Positions 43,269 to 55,904 of a stretch of DNA of 64,000 nucleotides are shown piece by piece; the stretch's first letter is position 1; every line of letters starts with the position of its first letter. Source of the DNA: Alphaproteobacteria bacterium. GTDB taxonomy: Bacteria > Pseudomonadota > Alphaproteobacteria > CAAHEQ01 > UBA3637. The position numbers and the translations under genes were made by a program. Where the stretch lies: positions 62,001 through 126,000 of the forward strand of contig JAFYHG010000022.1 in the NCBI GenBank assembly GCA_017539265.1, read 5' to 3'. The notes under the pieces were generated by a model. The model did no database searches. It was given only the letters and a program-made list of their open reading frames with translations, and was not told where the DNA came from.

Positions 43269-46200
43269 TTAGAACAGGAATTTATATCCCACATTAAAGA
43301 TATGGCTCGTCAGTCCGTCGCCGAAGTCATAATCATAATACCCCGACAATTCATGCGCACCGCTGATGAAGGAAATTCCGCCACCCACTGTAAACAGGTT
43401 TTCCGGCATTCCCGAATTATCTAACTCAATTGCATCTTCCGATCCGTTCGGATAAGCCTTCGCTTGATAATCCGTATCCCCAAAGTCATGTGTATAGCGC
43501 ACATGCAATTCCGGCAACAATTCGAACCGTTTCGCTGCCACCGGGAACGCTACCCGCAATTCCACCGGCAATTGTAACGAATTTACGTCCGGATTTTTAA
43601 CCCGCATAACAATCGGCGCATTTCCTTTTTCTTTCACTTCATCGGATGTCAACCGTGCATAGTTAAACCCGATCTTCGGTGTCAAATACAAACTCTGTGC
43701 CAAGGCAAAATCATACCCGAACGCGATTCCGCCACCGATAGAATTGGTATCATAATCGGCTTTTAATTTAGCATTTGCCGATTTAATCTTATGCGTAGCC
43801 TTATTGGCGTTCCTCAGGTATTGCGCAAACACATCCGTAAAGAATCCCGACCGATTCGGCTTAAAGCTTCCGTAAATCCCGACACCCAAGGTATCTACAT
43901 CGGATTCGATAACGCTGTTTTCCTGTTCAAAGTTACCTTTGGCATAGACACCCGCCAACCCCCAAGTCCACCGACCGAACCGATGATCCAACCCCAGGGC
44001 CAACCCATAGGCATCATAATCATACCCAGGAATACCTTTATTTCCGTCTTGTGTCGCGGTCACATAGAACGGTTTTGCCCACAATCCGCCTTTGTTCGTG
44101 CGATAAGATCCTTTCGATGTAATATTAGCCGACGACCGACTGGAATAATCGGGTGTATAGGCCTGACGTTTGTTCCGCACATAGGGTTGATACATCGGCC
44201 GTTCATAAATACGATCGCCCCCAGCGCGTCCCCGATATACGGGGCGTCTGTCTTGCAAACTCGGCACAAAGCGATCACGTTGTGAACCCATCGGGCGTAA
44301 CCGACGCATAGCCCCCAATTCGCCCGCCATCACATTCTGGAAGTTTTGTCCCACGCGCAAAGCCACCTGCGGTGCTTCCACATATCCGTCCGGCACATAT
44401 TCCGATACGGCACGAATGGCGCTATCCACATTCGTCGCATAGAAGATATCATCCCACGGCCCGTACGCACCGTCCCAGTTATCCGAGATATATCCCCCAA
44501 TCCCCAGGACATTATCATTGACTCCCGCGGCTTGTAATTCTTCTTTCAATGTCGTAATGTGACCGACCGTTAACCATAAATTCCGTCCGTCATCGGCCGC
44601 CAAATGCGTATCATGCCACCGGAAAGACACTTGGAAATCACTCGGTACATTAACGCCACCCTCGGCATGAACTAAGTGATACGGTGTCCCCTCTTTCATA
44701 TTCCGCACAACCAGACGCAATTGATTGGCCAAACTCACCGATCCCGTCACGTCCAACAAATCACTGCCCGCATCCGATGTTCTCAAATCCAAAGTACTCC
44801 CTGTCCTTAAGAACAGATTCGCATCAATGTTCATTTCACCCGGGTCATCTTCGGCGGACAAATTCGTATTCGATAAAGCAATCCGTCCGCCACCATTCAC
44901 AAATAAATTACCGCTGCCGCCACCGATAATAATCTTACCGCTGTTTACATGGCTTGTCCCGTTCGCCAGGAAGTTCACTCCATCATTCACGGTAATATCA
45001 TTTGTCACGCGCATATCACGTTCCAAACCTTCGGCTTCCACGTTACCGGTATTACGGAAATTATAGGTCCCCGATTTTAGAATCAAGTTATCAATATCCG
45101 TATGCCGATCAACAACCAATTGCCCTTTCATCAATCGGGCAGTTGTATTTGTCACGGTTCCCGCCGGTAAATCCTGCCGACGAATTAGCTGACTGGTTCT
45201 CACATCATTATAGATGTTAATCGCAGACCCCGTTCCTAACCAAATTCCTTCTGCCGATGTTTTAACATCATTTTTACCGGCCGATGCCACAATCGGATGA
45301 TAGGCATTAAATGTCCCGTTTTCAATCACCAACCGATCCAATTGAAGCGATCCGAATGAATCCATTTCACCCTTTTTAGGTGCAATAAACAAAGTCGTAT
45401 TGGCGGCCGTTGTTTCATATTCCATCACATCCGCATGGATTAAATCACTGTCATCAACTCGCACAGCGCCCGCGTCGTCCAAAATCACTTTTGGTGCCGT
45501 CACTTCATTGTGAATATTAAGCGTACCGCCACCCACCATAATTACATCAGAATCAATGGTATTTCGCGTATCAACCTCTACCGTATCATCCACATCAACC
45601 CATACCAAAGTATTTCTGGCATTTCCGTTCCGCCCGATCGGATCATGAATGATTACCTTATTACCGGTAAACCGAACCCATGTATTACTGTTCATATGGA
45701 TTTCCCCATGAATATCACCTTCATCACCCATTGGGGAAGAACCTAACCTCAAACCGCCGCCGGTAATATAGATATCATCCACATCAACTACACCCAACAC
45801 ATAGTTTTCATTATAAATTTTCTTTTTATCTTCCGGCTTATTAAAATTCTTTGCTTCTGAATATAATGTGATATTCTCGGCACCCTTTTGACGGAGTAAC
45901 CCTTCAGTAATACCGGAACTGTCTCCCCGAACAACCGCAGGATGTAAATAAATATTCGAATCCGATCCGACAACGGTTTGGGTAATCAAATCTGTCAACA
46001 CATGGACTTCTGCCCGATCTTTCATATTTAACTGTTCCGCCTTGAAATAACCGGAATAAGCATAAACATATCCGTCATTTTCAAATGTCATTTTTCCTTT
46101 CAAAAGCACGTCCATACTATGTCTGTCCAGCCATTCATTTCCCTGTGAAGACCAGGGTGCCGATAATTTAAAGACACCAAAATTTCCAAATTTAACGGAA

Positions 46201-48128
46201 TTTGCTTCTAAATAGTTTGTTGTTCGATCTATCGTTTGAAGGGTCGAATGATCTCCCAAGATAATTGCCGTTGTATCCAAATCACCAATTACCTGTCCGC
46301 CACCAAGGTTAATCGTACTATTATCCCCAAGGTTAAGGTTCTTTTTCAACAAAAGGCCTGCTTCTATTTCTCCGGAGTTCCCCATCCGATGATAAGCATC
46401 TAACTCTGCGTTCCCCGTATCCGGATCGATACCCGTTAATGTAATTTGTGCCCCTTTATCCATTACGATATCATTTTCCGCATAAACAATTGATGCAACC
46501 GGTGCCGCCGGAAGAACGGACCTAACATATTCCCCGTCCTTTACACAAGTCATGCCATCCGGACATGGCGGCGGATCGGTATCACGTTCCAACCGTGTCA
46601 TATCATCCGAATACGAAATTTCATCCTGCCAATAACCGGCAATATTTAATTTCCCGTTTTTCGCAAATGTCAAATGTCCGCTGTCATCAACATCCTCTTC
46701 TTTAGCCAAGATAACCGTACTTCCCGTCACATTAAAGGTTGCATTATCTGCTAAAATGATACCCTTACCGATATGAAGATTACTTTCCGAATCGGTATAA
46801 GCATTCACCATATCCGTATTTTTAACGGTAATTTGTGCATTCTTTCCTGTTTTGAGCTCGGAAATCTTCGCGGATGATCTTAACGGTATTGCATTTAATT
46901 CCCGCGTCTGCGGTGTCGTCTCTTCTGCCAAAATATACTTTGTCCGGTGAATAGTTGTACCACCTACATCTTCTTCGTACTCAATTTCCTCCGCATCTTC
47001 CAATTCAACCGTTATATCTCGATCCCAATTGAATGAGACCTTATTTTGGTCGTCCTTATATAAACCGCTCTTCCAATAATAATTTGCCCCGATTTCAATC
47101 TTAGCATTTTTATCCACAACAAAAGAGTCCGTCACAAGGATATCACTTCCCTGATCCGCACGAAAAGTCGCATCATCACCCAAGCTGATTTTGTGCGTAT
47201 GCAGGATCGGCTTTTCTTCTAAAACTCCGACTTTGCTCGGATCATCTTCTTTTTGTTTTTCCACAAAATATTTTAAATGTGACTTATCCCGATCAATTGT
47301 AACACCATCATTTTTATAGACAACTTCATCCGTTTCATAATAGGGATCATTCATCAGATAAATTTTAACACCGCGTTGATATTCATTTTCCCTTGTATCA
47401 AACGCTGAAATACTTTCATTATCAATAGTTCCGGCATTATATAAAACACCATTTTGCCCAAACACGATATTATTTGTTTCAATTGTCGCCGACGGCGTCC
47501 AATCCACCCAAATCTTGTTAGGATTTACACTGACTACCGTTTCCCAAAGCCCGTTTCGTAGCACGCCCTCTTTATCGAAGTAAATCAGGTTATTTACCGA
47601 AAAAGTCTCTTTATCATCCGCGTCCCCCAAGCTCAACATACTGCCCCAGTTATTCAAGGTTGCATAGGTCCCAAGTCTTACCGACCCGCGTAAAGTTGCG
47701 CCATCATAGTTATAAACTCTACTGCCCTCATTATCGGCCCAAACCGTGCTTCGACCTGTTTCACTCAATTCAACCCGATACATATCCCCATAGTTATATA
47801 CCGTCGTTGTCGATCGTTGGTTTTCAATCGGATAGGCATAAACCGCATGTCCGGTTCCATTCGTTATCATGGTTCCATAGTTATACACTTCCGACCCCGA
47901 TAAATTGATGGTGTAATCGGGATGTGTATCCATATGGAAAATGTTCCCCGTTTCGGTCTGTAAATGCCCATAGTTGGTTAGTGTTGATGTTTCCGTAATA
48001 TGGAAAATATTCTCGGCACCCGTTTTAACTATCGTTGTATCTTCACTGACATTAATATCTTCTGCAAATGCATTTGTGCCCGCCAAAATCGTACCGGCCA
48101 ACAGGAAAGAGAATAAGTATTTATTCAT
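43269..48128 (-). CDS. Large autotransporter (type Va secretion)
   Basis: A 1,619-residue protein. It has a signal peptide (MNKYLFSFLLAGTILAGTNA), a passenger of about 1,200 residues made of beta-helix-like repeats rich in Gly, Asn, Asp and Thr (NYGTM, NNWGSM, GDDATF, GDNSTINLGGG), and a C-terminal beta-barrel of about 280 residues starting near GGLWAKPFYV and ending HIFNVGYKFLF with the terminal aromatic residue needed for outer-membrane assembly. One short Cys loop (CPDGMTC) interrupts the passenger. It is likely a surface adhesin or coat protein; no protease triad is recognised. The ATG 48128 has GGAGG upstream; the ORF extension to 48170 overlaps the promoter. Confidence 0.93.
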   Translation of the reverse strand: MNKYLFSFLLAGTILAGTNAFAEDINVSEDTTIVKTGAENIFHITETSTLTNYGHLQTETGNIFHMDTHPDYTINLSGSEVYNYGTMITNGTGHAVYAYPIENQRSTTTVYNYGDMYRVELSETGRSTVWADNEGSRVYNYDGATLRGSVRLGTYATLNNWGSMLSLGDADDKETFSVNNLIYFDKEGVLRNGLWETVVSVNPNKIWVDWTPSATIETNNIVFGQNGVLYNAGTIDNESISAFDTRENEYQRGVKIYLMNDPYYETDEVVYKNDGVTIDRDKSHLKYFVEKQKEDDPSKVGVLEEKPILHTHKISLGDDATFRADQGSDILVTDSFVVDKNAKIEIGANYYWKSGLYKDDQNKVSFNWDRDITVELEDAEEIEYEEDVGGTTIHRTKYILAEETTPQTRELNAIPLRSSAKISELKTGKNAQITVKNTDMVNAYTDSESNLHIGKGIILADNATFNVTGSTVILAKEEDVDDSGHLTFAKNGKLNIAGYWQDEISYSDDMTRLERDTDPPPCPDGMTCVKDGEYVRSVLPAAPVASIVYAENDIVMDKGAQITLTGIDPDTGNAELDAYHRMGNSGEIEAGLLLKKNLNLGDNSTINLGGGQVIGDLDTTAIILGDHSTLQTIDRTTNYLEANSVKFGNFGVFKLSAPWSSQGNEWLDRHSMDVLLKGKMTFENDGYVYAYSGYFKAEQLNMKDRAEVHVLTDLITQTVVGSDSNIYLHPAVVRGDSSGITEGLLRQKGAENITLYSEAKNFNKPEDKKKIYNENYVLGVVDVDDIYITGGGLRLGSSPMGDEGDIHGEIHMNSNTWVRFTGNKVIIHDPIGRNGNARNTLVWVDVDDTVEVDTRNTIDSDVIMVGGGTLNIHNEVTAPKVILDDAGAVRVDDSDLIHADVMEYETTAANTTLFIAPKKGEMDSFGSLQLDRLVIENGTFNAYHPIVASAGKNDVKTSAEGIWLGTGSAINIYNDVRTSQLIRRQDLPAGTVTNTTARLMKGQLVVDRHTDIDNLILKSGTYNFRNTGNVEAEGLERDMRVTNDITVNDGVNFLANGTSHVNSGKIIIGGGSGNLFVNGGGRIALSNTNLSAEDDPGEMNIDANLFLRTGSTLDLRTSDAGSDLLDVTGSVSLANQLRLVVRNMKEGTPYHLVHAEGGVNVPSDFQVSFRWHDTHLAADDGRNLWLTVGHITTLKEELQAAGVNDNVLGIGGYISDNWDGAYGPWDDIFYATNVDSAIRAVSEYVPDGYVEAPQVALRVGQNFQNVMAGELGAMRRLRPMGSQRDRFVPSLQDRRPVYRGRAGGDRIYERPMYQPYVRNKRQAYTPDYSSRSSANITSKGSYRTNKGGLWAKPFYVTATQDGNKGIPGYDYDAYGLALGLDHRFGRWTWGLAGVYAKGNFEQENSVIESDVDTLGVGIYGSFKPNRSGFFTDVFAQYLRNANKATHKIKSANAKLKADYDTNSIGGGIAFGYDFALAQSLYLTPKIGFNYARLTSDEVKEKGNAPIVMRVKNPDVNSLQLPVELRVAFPVAAKRFELLPELHVRYTHDFGDTDYQAKAYPNGSEDAIELDNSGMPENLFTVGGGISFISGAHELSGYYDYDFGDGLTSHIFNVGYKFLF

Positions 48129-48161
48129 GGGGGAACCTCCATTCAAAAGAATTACTCCGGC

Positions 48162-48190
48162 AGTATACAAAATCCAATCTCCCCTGTCAA
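48162..48190 (-). promoter_or_regulatory. Sigma70 promoter of the autotransporter
   Basis: Minus strand TTGACA (48185-48190), 17 bases, TATACT (48162-48167). This is one of the best consensus matches in the window, implying strong expression. Upstream of it (48191-48249) a T7/A7 stretch lies near the metA leader. Confidence 0.9.
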
Positions 48191-48299
48191 CAAAAATATG
48201 GGCTTTTTTAAAAAAAGACGCCCGCCTGCCGCCACACGGATATTTTTTGTTGATTTATCATTATTTTTCGCATACATTTCAATATAAAGGAGGTTTCCC

Positions 48300-49219
48300 A
48301 TGCCCGTATTAGTCCGAAACAATTTACCCGTTATTGCCCGTTTGGAAGATGAAGGTCTCTTTGTTATGAAGCCCAAACGAGCCCACTCTCAAAAAATCCG
48401 CCCGTTAAAAATTGCTTTAGTCAACCTCATGCCGACCAAGGAAGCCACCGAACTTCAATTTTTGCGCCTTCTGTCTAACAGCCCCCTTCAAATCGGCGTT
48501 ACTCTGTTACGCATGGATTCCCACCAATCCAAAAACACCGATGAAGCCTATTTAAAACAATTTTACACATCACTTAAATCCATCAAGACACAACGCTTCG
48601 ACGGCATGATTATCACCGGCGCCCCCGTTGAAACACTTCCTTTTGAAGAGGTTGATTTTTGGCCGGAAATCTCCGAACTGATGGACTATACCCGCCAAAA
48701 CGTCTTTTCCACCCTGCACATTTGCTGGGGGGCTCAAGCCGGCCTTTATCACCACTACGGGATTAACAAAGTTACGTTACCTCAAAAAAAATTCGGCGTG
48801 TTTGTCCATCGCATTGTCGGCAGACACCATCTGTTGTTCAAAGGGGCCGACGAACAAATTTACATGCCTCACTCCCGCCACACCGGTTGGCTTAAAAGGG
48901 ATATCAAAAACAATCCGAACTTATCCACCATTTTATATTCCAAGGAAGCAGGCCCTGCCGTCATTATGGCTCACAAAGGGCGCCAAATCTTTATTTCCGG
49001 CCATTTCGAATATGATGCCGACACACTGGCCAACGAATATTTTCGGGATAAAAATAAAGGGTTACCCATCCATTTACCCGAACATTATTTCAAAGACGGA
49101 GATCCCAAGAAAGGGCCGATTATCAACTGGCGTGCACATGCCAATTTAATCTTTTCAAATTGGCTGAATTATATGGTTTACCAACGCACCCCATATGATT
49201 TATCCGAATTAACAAGCAT

Positions 49220-49223
<4 letters not shown>
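48300..49223 (+). CDS. metA: Homoserine O-acyltransferase MetA, predicted acetyl-CoA type
   Basis: A 307-residue class I glutamine amidotransferase-like enzyme for the first committed step of methionine synthesis. The catalytic Cys142 is in LHICWGAQAGLYHHYG. Residue 111 is Glu (ITGAPVETLPFEEVDFW). In characterised MetA enzymes Glu111 goes with acetyl-CoA and Gly111 with succinyl-CoA, so O-acetylhomoserine is the expected product despite the usual succinyltransferase annotation. AAGGAGG precedes the ATG. A weak promoter (TTGATT 48250, TACATT 48273) lies upstream; I do not recognise a SAM riboswitch. It converges on atpC and overlaps its end by 4 bases. Confidence 0.93.
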
Positions 49224-52110
<2,887 letters not shown>

Positions 52111-52114
<4 letters not shown>

Positions 52115-53904
52115 GCCACCGCTTCCTGTTTTTGCCGCCTGTAATTTTGAATCAATTCTTTTATTTTTTCCGTTTCTTTATCCGTCAAAATTCCCTCATC
52201 AACGCGCCCCATTACTTCATGTCCGTTCAAGCGCACATAGGCCGTCACATGCTCACAAAAGGATGCCACTTCCGCCAAATCCATATCATCTAAATAGCCG
52301 TTCACGGCCATAAACAGAGCCAACAATTCATCACCTAATCCCAAGGGTTTAAACGGTTTTTGCTTCATTACTTCTGTTAATTTTCCGCCCCGATTCAAAA
52401 GCCGCTTTGTCGCTTCGTCCAAATCCGATGATAATTGCGCAAAATTCAACACTTCCCGATATTGCGACAATTCCAATTTCAACGATCCCGAAAGTTTTTT
52501 CATCGCTTTACTTTGTGCCGCCGATCCGACACGACTGACCGATAATCCCACATTAACCGCCGGCCGAATTCCCTGATGGAATAAGTTGCTTTCCAAAAAG
52601 ATTTGACCGTCCGTAATGGAAATTACATTTGTGGGAATATAGGCCGACACATCTCCTTCCTGTGTTTCCACAACCGGAACGGCCGTCAATGATCCGCCAC
52701 CTTTTTGCGCACTCATTTGCGCGGCCCGTTCCAACAGTCTGGAATGCAGATAAAACACATCCCCCGGATAGGCTTCCCGCCCCGCCGGCCGTTTTAACAA
52801 TAGCGACATTTCCCGATACGCCACCGCATGCTTCGACAAGTCATCATAAAAAACAATGGCATTCATACCGTTATTTCTGAAATACTCCCCGACGGCACAC
52901 CCGGCATACGGGGCCAAATACTGCATCACAGCACTGGTAGACGCCGGTGCCGATACAATAATCGTATAATCCATCGCCCCCTGTTTTTTAAGGGTTTCCA
53001 ATATCTCCCGAATAGTGGATTGTTTTTGTCCGATAGCTACATAAATACAAAACAGTTTATCTTGAAACCGCCCTGCTTTATCATTGTATTTTTTTTGATT
53101 GATAATGGTATCTAAAATAAGGGTTGTTTTCCCCGTTTGCCGATCTCCGATAATCAGTTCCCGCTGTCCGCGTCCGATCGGGACAAGGGCATCAATCGCC
53201 TTAATTCCCGTTTGAACCGGTCGTACGACTTTATCGCGATCCACAATTCCGGGCGCCCGATTAAACACGGGATATCTTTCCAAACTTTCGAATCCCTCTT
53301 TATCATCCAAAGGTTCACCCAGCGGACTTAGCACCCGTCCCAACAAAGACATTCCCACCGGTATCGTATTCATTTTTCCTGCGGCAAAGACAGATTCACC
53401 TTCCTTAATGTCTTCCGCCCCTTCAAAAATCACAACATCGGCCGTCGTCGGGTTCAGGTTTAAAGCCATTCCTTCCGCCCCCGATTTAAACCGGACACAT
53501 TCCCCCGACATCAGGTTTTGCAGCCCTTCCACCTTCGCCACGCCATCCGATACAGATAACACACGTCCCACTTCCGACAAAGTCGGTTCCGGCCTAAATG
53601 CATCAATTTGGCGTTGGAATACATCCGCCATTTTTCCCAAATCCAACGTATCCGTCTTATAATGTTCCATTTTAGATGCAAATTGCGCCAATTCTCCCCG
53701 CTTCGACAGGTCCAACAATTCCCCGTTCATTTTAACGGTCAATCCGCCCAACAATTCGGGATTAAGGTCAAATCGTGCTTCTGCTTTTTCGGTTTGAAAA
53801 ACACTTTTAATTTTCTGTAAAATTTGATTTTGTTGCTTATCCGAAAGCGGTTGCACACTTTCAACAACGACAGACACTTTTTTTTGTTTTTTTCTGACAG
53901 CCAT
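52111..53904 (-). CDS. atpA: F-type ATP synthase alpha subunit fused to a delta/OSCP C-terminal domain
   Basis: A 597-residue protein, about 87 longer than normal alpha. Residues about 9-79 match the C-terminal domain of the delta (OSCP) subunit: VSVVVESVQPLSDKQQNQIL, then FDLNPELLGGLTVKMNGELL and DLSKRGELAQFASKM, which parallel the 'pLs..q', 'p.LlgGl.v..g' and 'iDgSvrgrL..l' blocks of AtpH. From about residue 84 a normal alpha begins (DLGKMADVFQRQIDAFR, EVGRVLSVSDGVAKVEGL), with Walker A GDRQTGKT at 253-260 and a complete C-terminus. No separate atpH precedes it; the upstream gene is a phosphatase. The ATG has AAAGGGG upstream and no earlier in-frame start. Confidence 0.93.
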
Positions 53905-53922
53905 TTAAAACCCCTTTCTGGT

Positions 53923-53951
53923 GTTTTAGCACACCGCCGCCCATCTTGCAA
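53923..53951 (-). promoter_or_regulatory. Possible promoter of the atp unit
   Basis: Minus strand TTGCAA (53946-53951), 17 bases, TAAAAC (53923-53928). The -10 is poor, so this is tentative. The 51-base gap before atpA leaves no room for an atpH gene. Confidence 0.4.
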
Positions 53952-53955
53952 GCAA

Positions 53956-54450
53956 TTAAATCGCGCTTAAGAATATTTTTTCGATTTTACCCGCGCCGGC
54001 CGCCACATCCGCCCAAGTTTTTACATTCATCCGCAAAACAATGCAATCGGCTGTCCTTAAGGGAATACAAACAGGTTCTTCATTTAATAAACTTGCCAAC
54101 TGCTCCAATCCCGGATTATGCCCGATAATTAAAATCCGCTCAAAAAGGTCGTCCATCTCCCGAACAAGGTCAATCAATCGGTGCGTCGGCGCTAAATACA
54201 GCGTTTCCCGATAGAAAAAAGGCACCCCTTTAAACAGTTCTTTAAGGCCTTCTGCCGTTTCTCTTGTCCGCTTGGCAGTCGAACAAAAAACACAATCCGG
54301 CCGAATCCCTTCTGGATTTTTAAATTCTTCCGCCTGCATTTTGACCTGCCTTTTCCCAAATGACGTCAAAGCGCGCTGAAAATCCGTCATGCGCGCTTTA
54401 CATTCGGCATCTCCGTGCCGCATCAAATACAGGTATCGACGTTGTTCCAT
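53956..54450 (-). CDS. SixA-like histidine phosphatase
   Basis: A 164-residue protein of the histidine phosphatase superfamily. The catalytic RHG motif is in YLYLMRHGDAECKARM, followed by DFQRALTSFGKRQV, VFCSTAKRTRETAEGL and the second His in ILIIGHNPGLEQLASLL. The short form resembles SixA, which dephosphorylates His-containing phosphotransfer proteins such as NPr or ArcB. It lies 52 bases before atpA on the same strand, in the position where other genomes may have atpH, but is unrelated to ATP synthase. Confidence 0.88.
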   Translation of the reverse strand: MEQRRYLYLMRHGDAECKARMTDFQRALTSFGKRQVKMQAEEFKNPEGIRPDCVFCSTAKRTRETAEGLKELFKGVPFFYRETLYLAPTHRLIDLVREMDDLFERILIIGHNPGLEQLASLLNEEPVCIPLRTADCIVLRMNVKTWADVAAGAGKIEKIFLSAI

Positions 54451-54495
54451 ACTACTTCCTCTTACTTTTTAACATAGAGGAGTTTCTGGCTGTTG

Positions 54496-54819
54496 TCAAT
54501 TCCCCCTCAAGTTCACATCAGAGCCACCCGTATTAATCGTTTTATCCAACTGTCCGGCCAACCGTTCATACGGATCTTTTCCGTGGAATCTGTCCGAGGC
54601 ATGTTGATATTGGATGCCATACTCCTCTTTCATTTGAGACACCGTTGTTTTAGTACTCTGGGATAAATTGCTGGCTCGCCCCAACATTTTGTTAATGTTA
54701 TCGTATGCTCTTGCATAGGTTTCTTGCGGTGGCATCCCAAGGAACAACCACACCGCCCCAAAAAATAAGATAACATAAAACGACAACCGAATAAAAAATT
54801 TAATAATGCGTCCAATCAT
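54496..54819 (-). CDS. Hypothetical protein with N-terminal membrane anchor
   Basis: A 107-residue protein starting MIGRIIKFFIRLSFYVILFF with one transmembrane helix (about residues 8-27) and a soluble tail of about 75 residues (ETYARAYDNINKMLGRASNL, SQSTKTTVSQMKEEYGIQY) that is mostly helical and may form a coiled coil. ATG 54819 has AAAGGAG seven bases upstream; the extension to 54870 overlaps the promoter region of the divergent gene. Function unknown. Confidence 0.6.
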   Translation of the reverse strand: MIGRIIKFFIRLSFYVILFFGAVWLFLGMPPQETYARAYDNINKMLGRASNLSQSTKTTVSQMKEEYGIQYQHASDRFHGKDPYERLAGQLDKTINTGGSDVNLRGN

Positions 54820-54820
54820 T

Positions 54821-54849
54821 TTGCATTCTCCTTTCAAATGTGTTATAAT
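54821..54849 (+). promoter_or_regulatory. Sigma70 promoter of the YgjP-like gene
   Basis: TTGCAT (54821-54826), 17 bases, TATAAT (54844-54849), a consensus -10. The ATG at 54857 coincides with the expected transcription start, so this mRNA should be leaderless. It overlaps the 5' end of the divergent gene at 54819. Confidence 0.85.
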
Positions 54850-54856
54850 GATAGAC

Positions 54857-55525
54857 ATGAATAAAATCATTTGTCAAGAACAAAAAATCATCATTTATCG
54901 CCGATTGAACGCCCGCGGATTGAGGTTGCGACTCAATCGTCAGGGCGAAATCGTATTAAGCATCCCCTTTTTCTATCCTAAACGCATGGCACTTTCATTT
55001 ATCAAAGACCACCAAGATTGGATCGATAAACAAAAAGCACGCCTTAAACCCGCTCTTTCTTTTTCCGATGGTCAGGAAATTTCCGTTTTAGGCCAACAAC
55101 TTCAAATTCGTCACATTCCCGATGCCCACTTTGCCACACATATCGAAGGGAACGAACTGCACGTATCCGGCGATTCTGCTTTTTTAAACCGGCGCGTTAC
55201 GGATTTTGTTCGCGCCCAAACACTTTCCTACATTCATCAAAAAGCCCCCGAACTTGCTACCCGAATCGGCAAAAAGATTAACCGTATCTCCCTCAAAGAC
55301 ACAACATCCCGTTGGGGCAGTTGTTCCGGCAAAAAGAACTTAAATTTTTGTTGGCGTCTTGGCCTTGCCCCACAATTTGTATTGGATTACATCATTGCGC
55401 ACGAGGTCGCTCATCTGGCCGAAATGAATCACGGCCCCCGTTTTTGGCGCGTTGTTTCCCAACTAACCGATGAACGTAGCACCGCTGAAATTTGGCTTCG
55501 CCGCCACGGTTCCGAACTGCGCTGA
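54857..55525 (+). CDS. YgjP/SprT-like zinc metallopeptidase
   Basis: A 222-residue protein of the DUF45 (YgjP) family. The zinc motif HEVAHLAEMNHGPRFW gives H-E-x2-H plus a third His, preceded by the family block TSRWGSCSGKKNLNFCWRL. The N-terminal part (RRLNARGLRLRLNRQGEIVL, then KDHQDWIDKQKARL) matches YgjP. Members are presumed cytosolic peptidases; YgjP has been linked to DNA restriction-modification loci but its substrate is unknown. ATG 54857 is chosen over 54806 because the longer start lies upstream of the promoter. Confidence 0.88.
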   Translation: MNKIICQEQKIIIYRRLNARGLRLRLNRQGEIVLSIPFFYPKRMALSFIKDHQDWIDKQKARLKPALSFSDGQEISVLGQQLQIRHIPDAHFATHIEGNELHVSGDSAFLNRRVTDFVRAQTLSYIHQKAPELATRIGKKINRISLKDTTSRWGSCSGKKNLNFCWRLGLAPQFVLDYIIAHEVAHLAEMNHGPRFWRVVSQLTDERSTAEIWLRRHGSELR

Positions 55526-55567
55526 TATCATTTTTTTCAAAAAAAAGAGCGATTTTACAAAAAAGAC

Positions 55568-55596
55568 TTGCAAAAGCGATTAAAATAGTGTATAAA
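55568..55596 (+). promoter_or_regulatory. Sigma70 promoter of tRNA-Glu
   Basis: TTGCAA (55568-55573), 17 bases, TATAAA (55591-55596), 18 bases before the mature tRNA 5' end. Confidence 0.8.
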
Positions 55597-55614
55597 TGTG
55601 CCAGCCTATTTTTT

Positions 55615-55690
55615 GACCCTATCGTCTAGAGGCCTAGGACATCGCCCTTTCACGGCGGTAACGGCGGTTCGAATCCGCCTAGGGTCGCCA
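55615..55690 (+). tRNA. tRNA-Glu (anticodon TTC)
   Basis: A 76-base tRNA with acceptor GACCCTA pairing to TAGGGTC, anticodon loop CTTTCAC (anticodon TTC), T arm GGCGGTTCGAATCCGCC and encoded GCCA. It has its own promoter and terminator. The 3' end and terminator are duplicated about 160 bases downstream. Confidence 0.98.
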
Positions 55691-55699
55691 AGATACAAA

Positions 55700-55722
55700 G
55701 ACACCCCTTGGGGTGTTTTTTT
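55700..55722 (+). terminator. Intrinsic terminator of tRNA-Glu
   Basis: ACACCCC pairs with GGGGTGT (55701-55716 in all), followed by seven T. A near-copy lies at 55863-55885. Confidence 0.9.
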
Positions 55723-55761
55723 GTGTCTTGAATGTTCCCTGTGTGGTTCGGCCCGACGTTA

Positions 55762-55893
55762 GGCGGTTCGTTCATGAAGCGTTAGCGTAATAGATGCCGC
55801 AGGCAGTCCAAAGGACGAGGGTTTTATCCCTCGCAATCCGCCTAGGGTCGCCAAGACACAAAAACACCCGCCTGGGTGTTTTTTTGCGTCTTA
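55762..55893 (+). repeat. Duplicated tRNA-Glu 3' end and terminator with a 64-base insertion in the T loop
   Basis: The 22 bases 55672-55693 (tRNA-Glu 3' end plus AAGA) recur exactly at 55835-55856, followed by a near-copy of the terminator (hairpin 55863-55880 plus T run). The matching 5' half of the T arm, GGCGGTTCG, is at 55762-55770, so the copied T arm is split between TTCG and AATCC by 64 bases (55771-55834). The insert contains a CGAGGG/CCCTCG hairpin. No integrase gene is present. This may be a decayed tRNA copy, an att-like scar, or a small tRNA-derived repeat element. Confidence 0.75.
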
Positions 55894-55904
55894 AAATTTA
55901 TCTG

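Noticed and set aside
48171-48299. SAM riboswitch upstream of metA
   Set aside because: Alphaproteobacterial metA genes often carry SAM-II riboswitches, but I could not find the conserved pseudoknot elements here; only a weak promoter and a T7/A7 stretch are visible.
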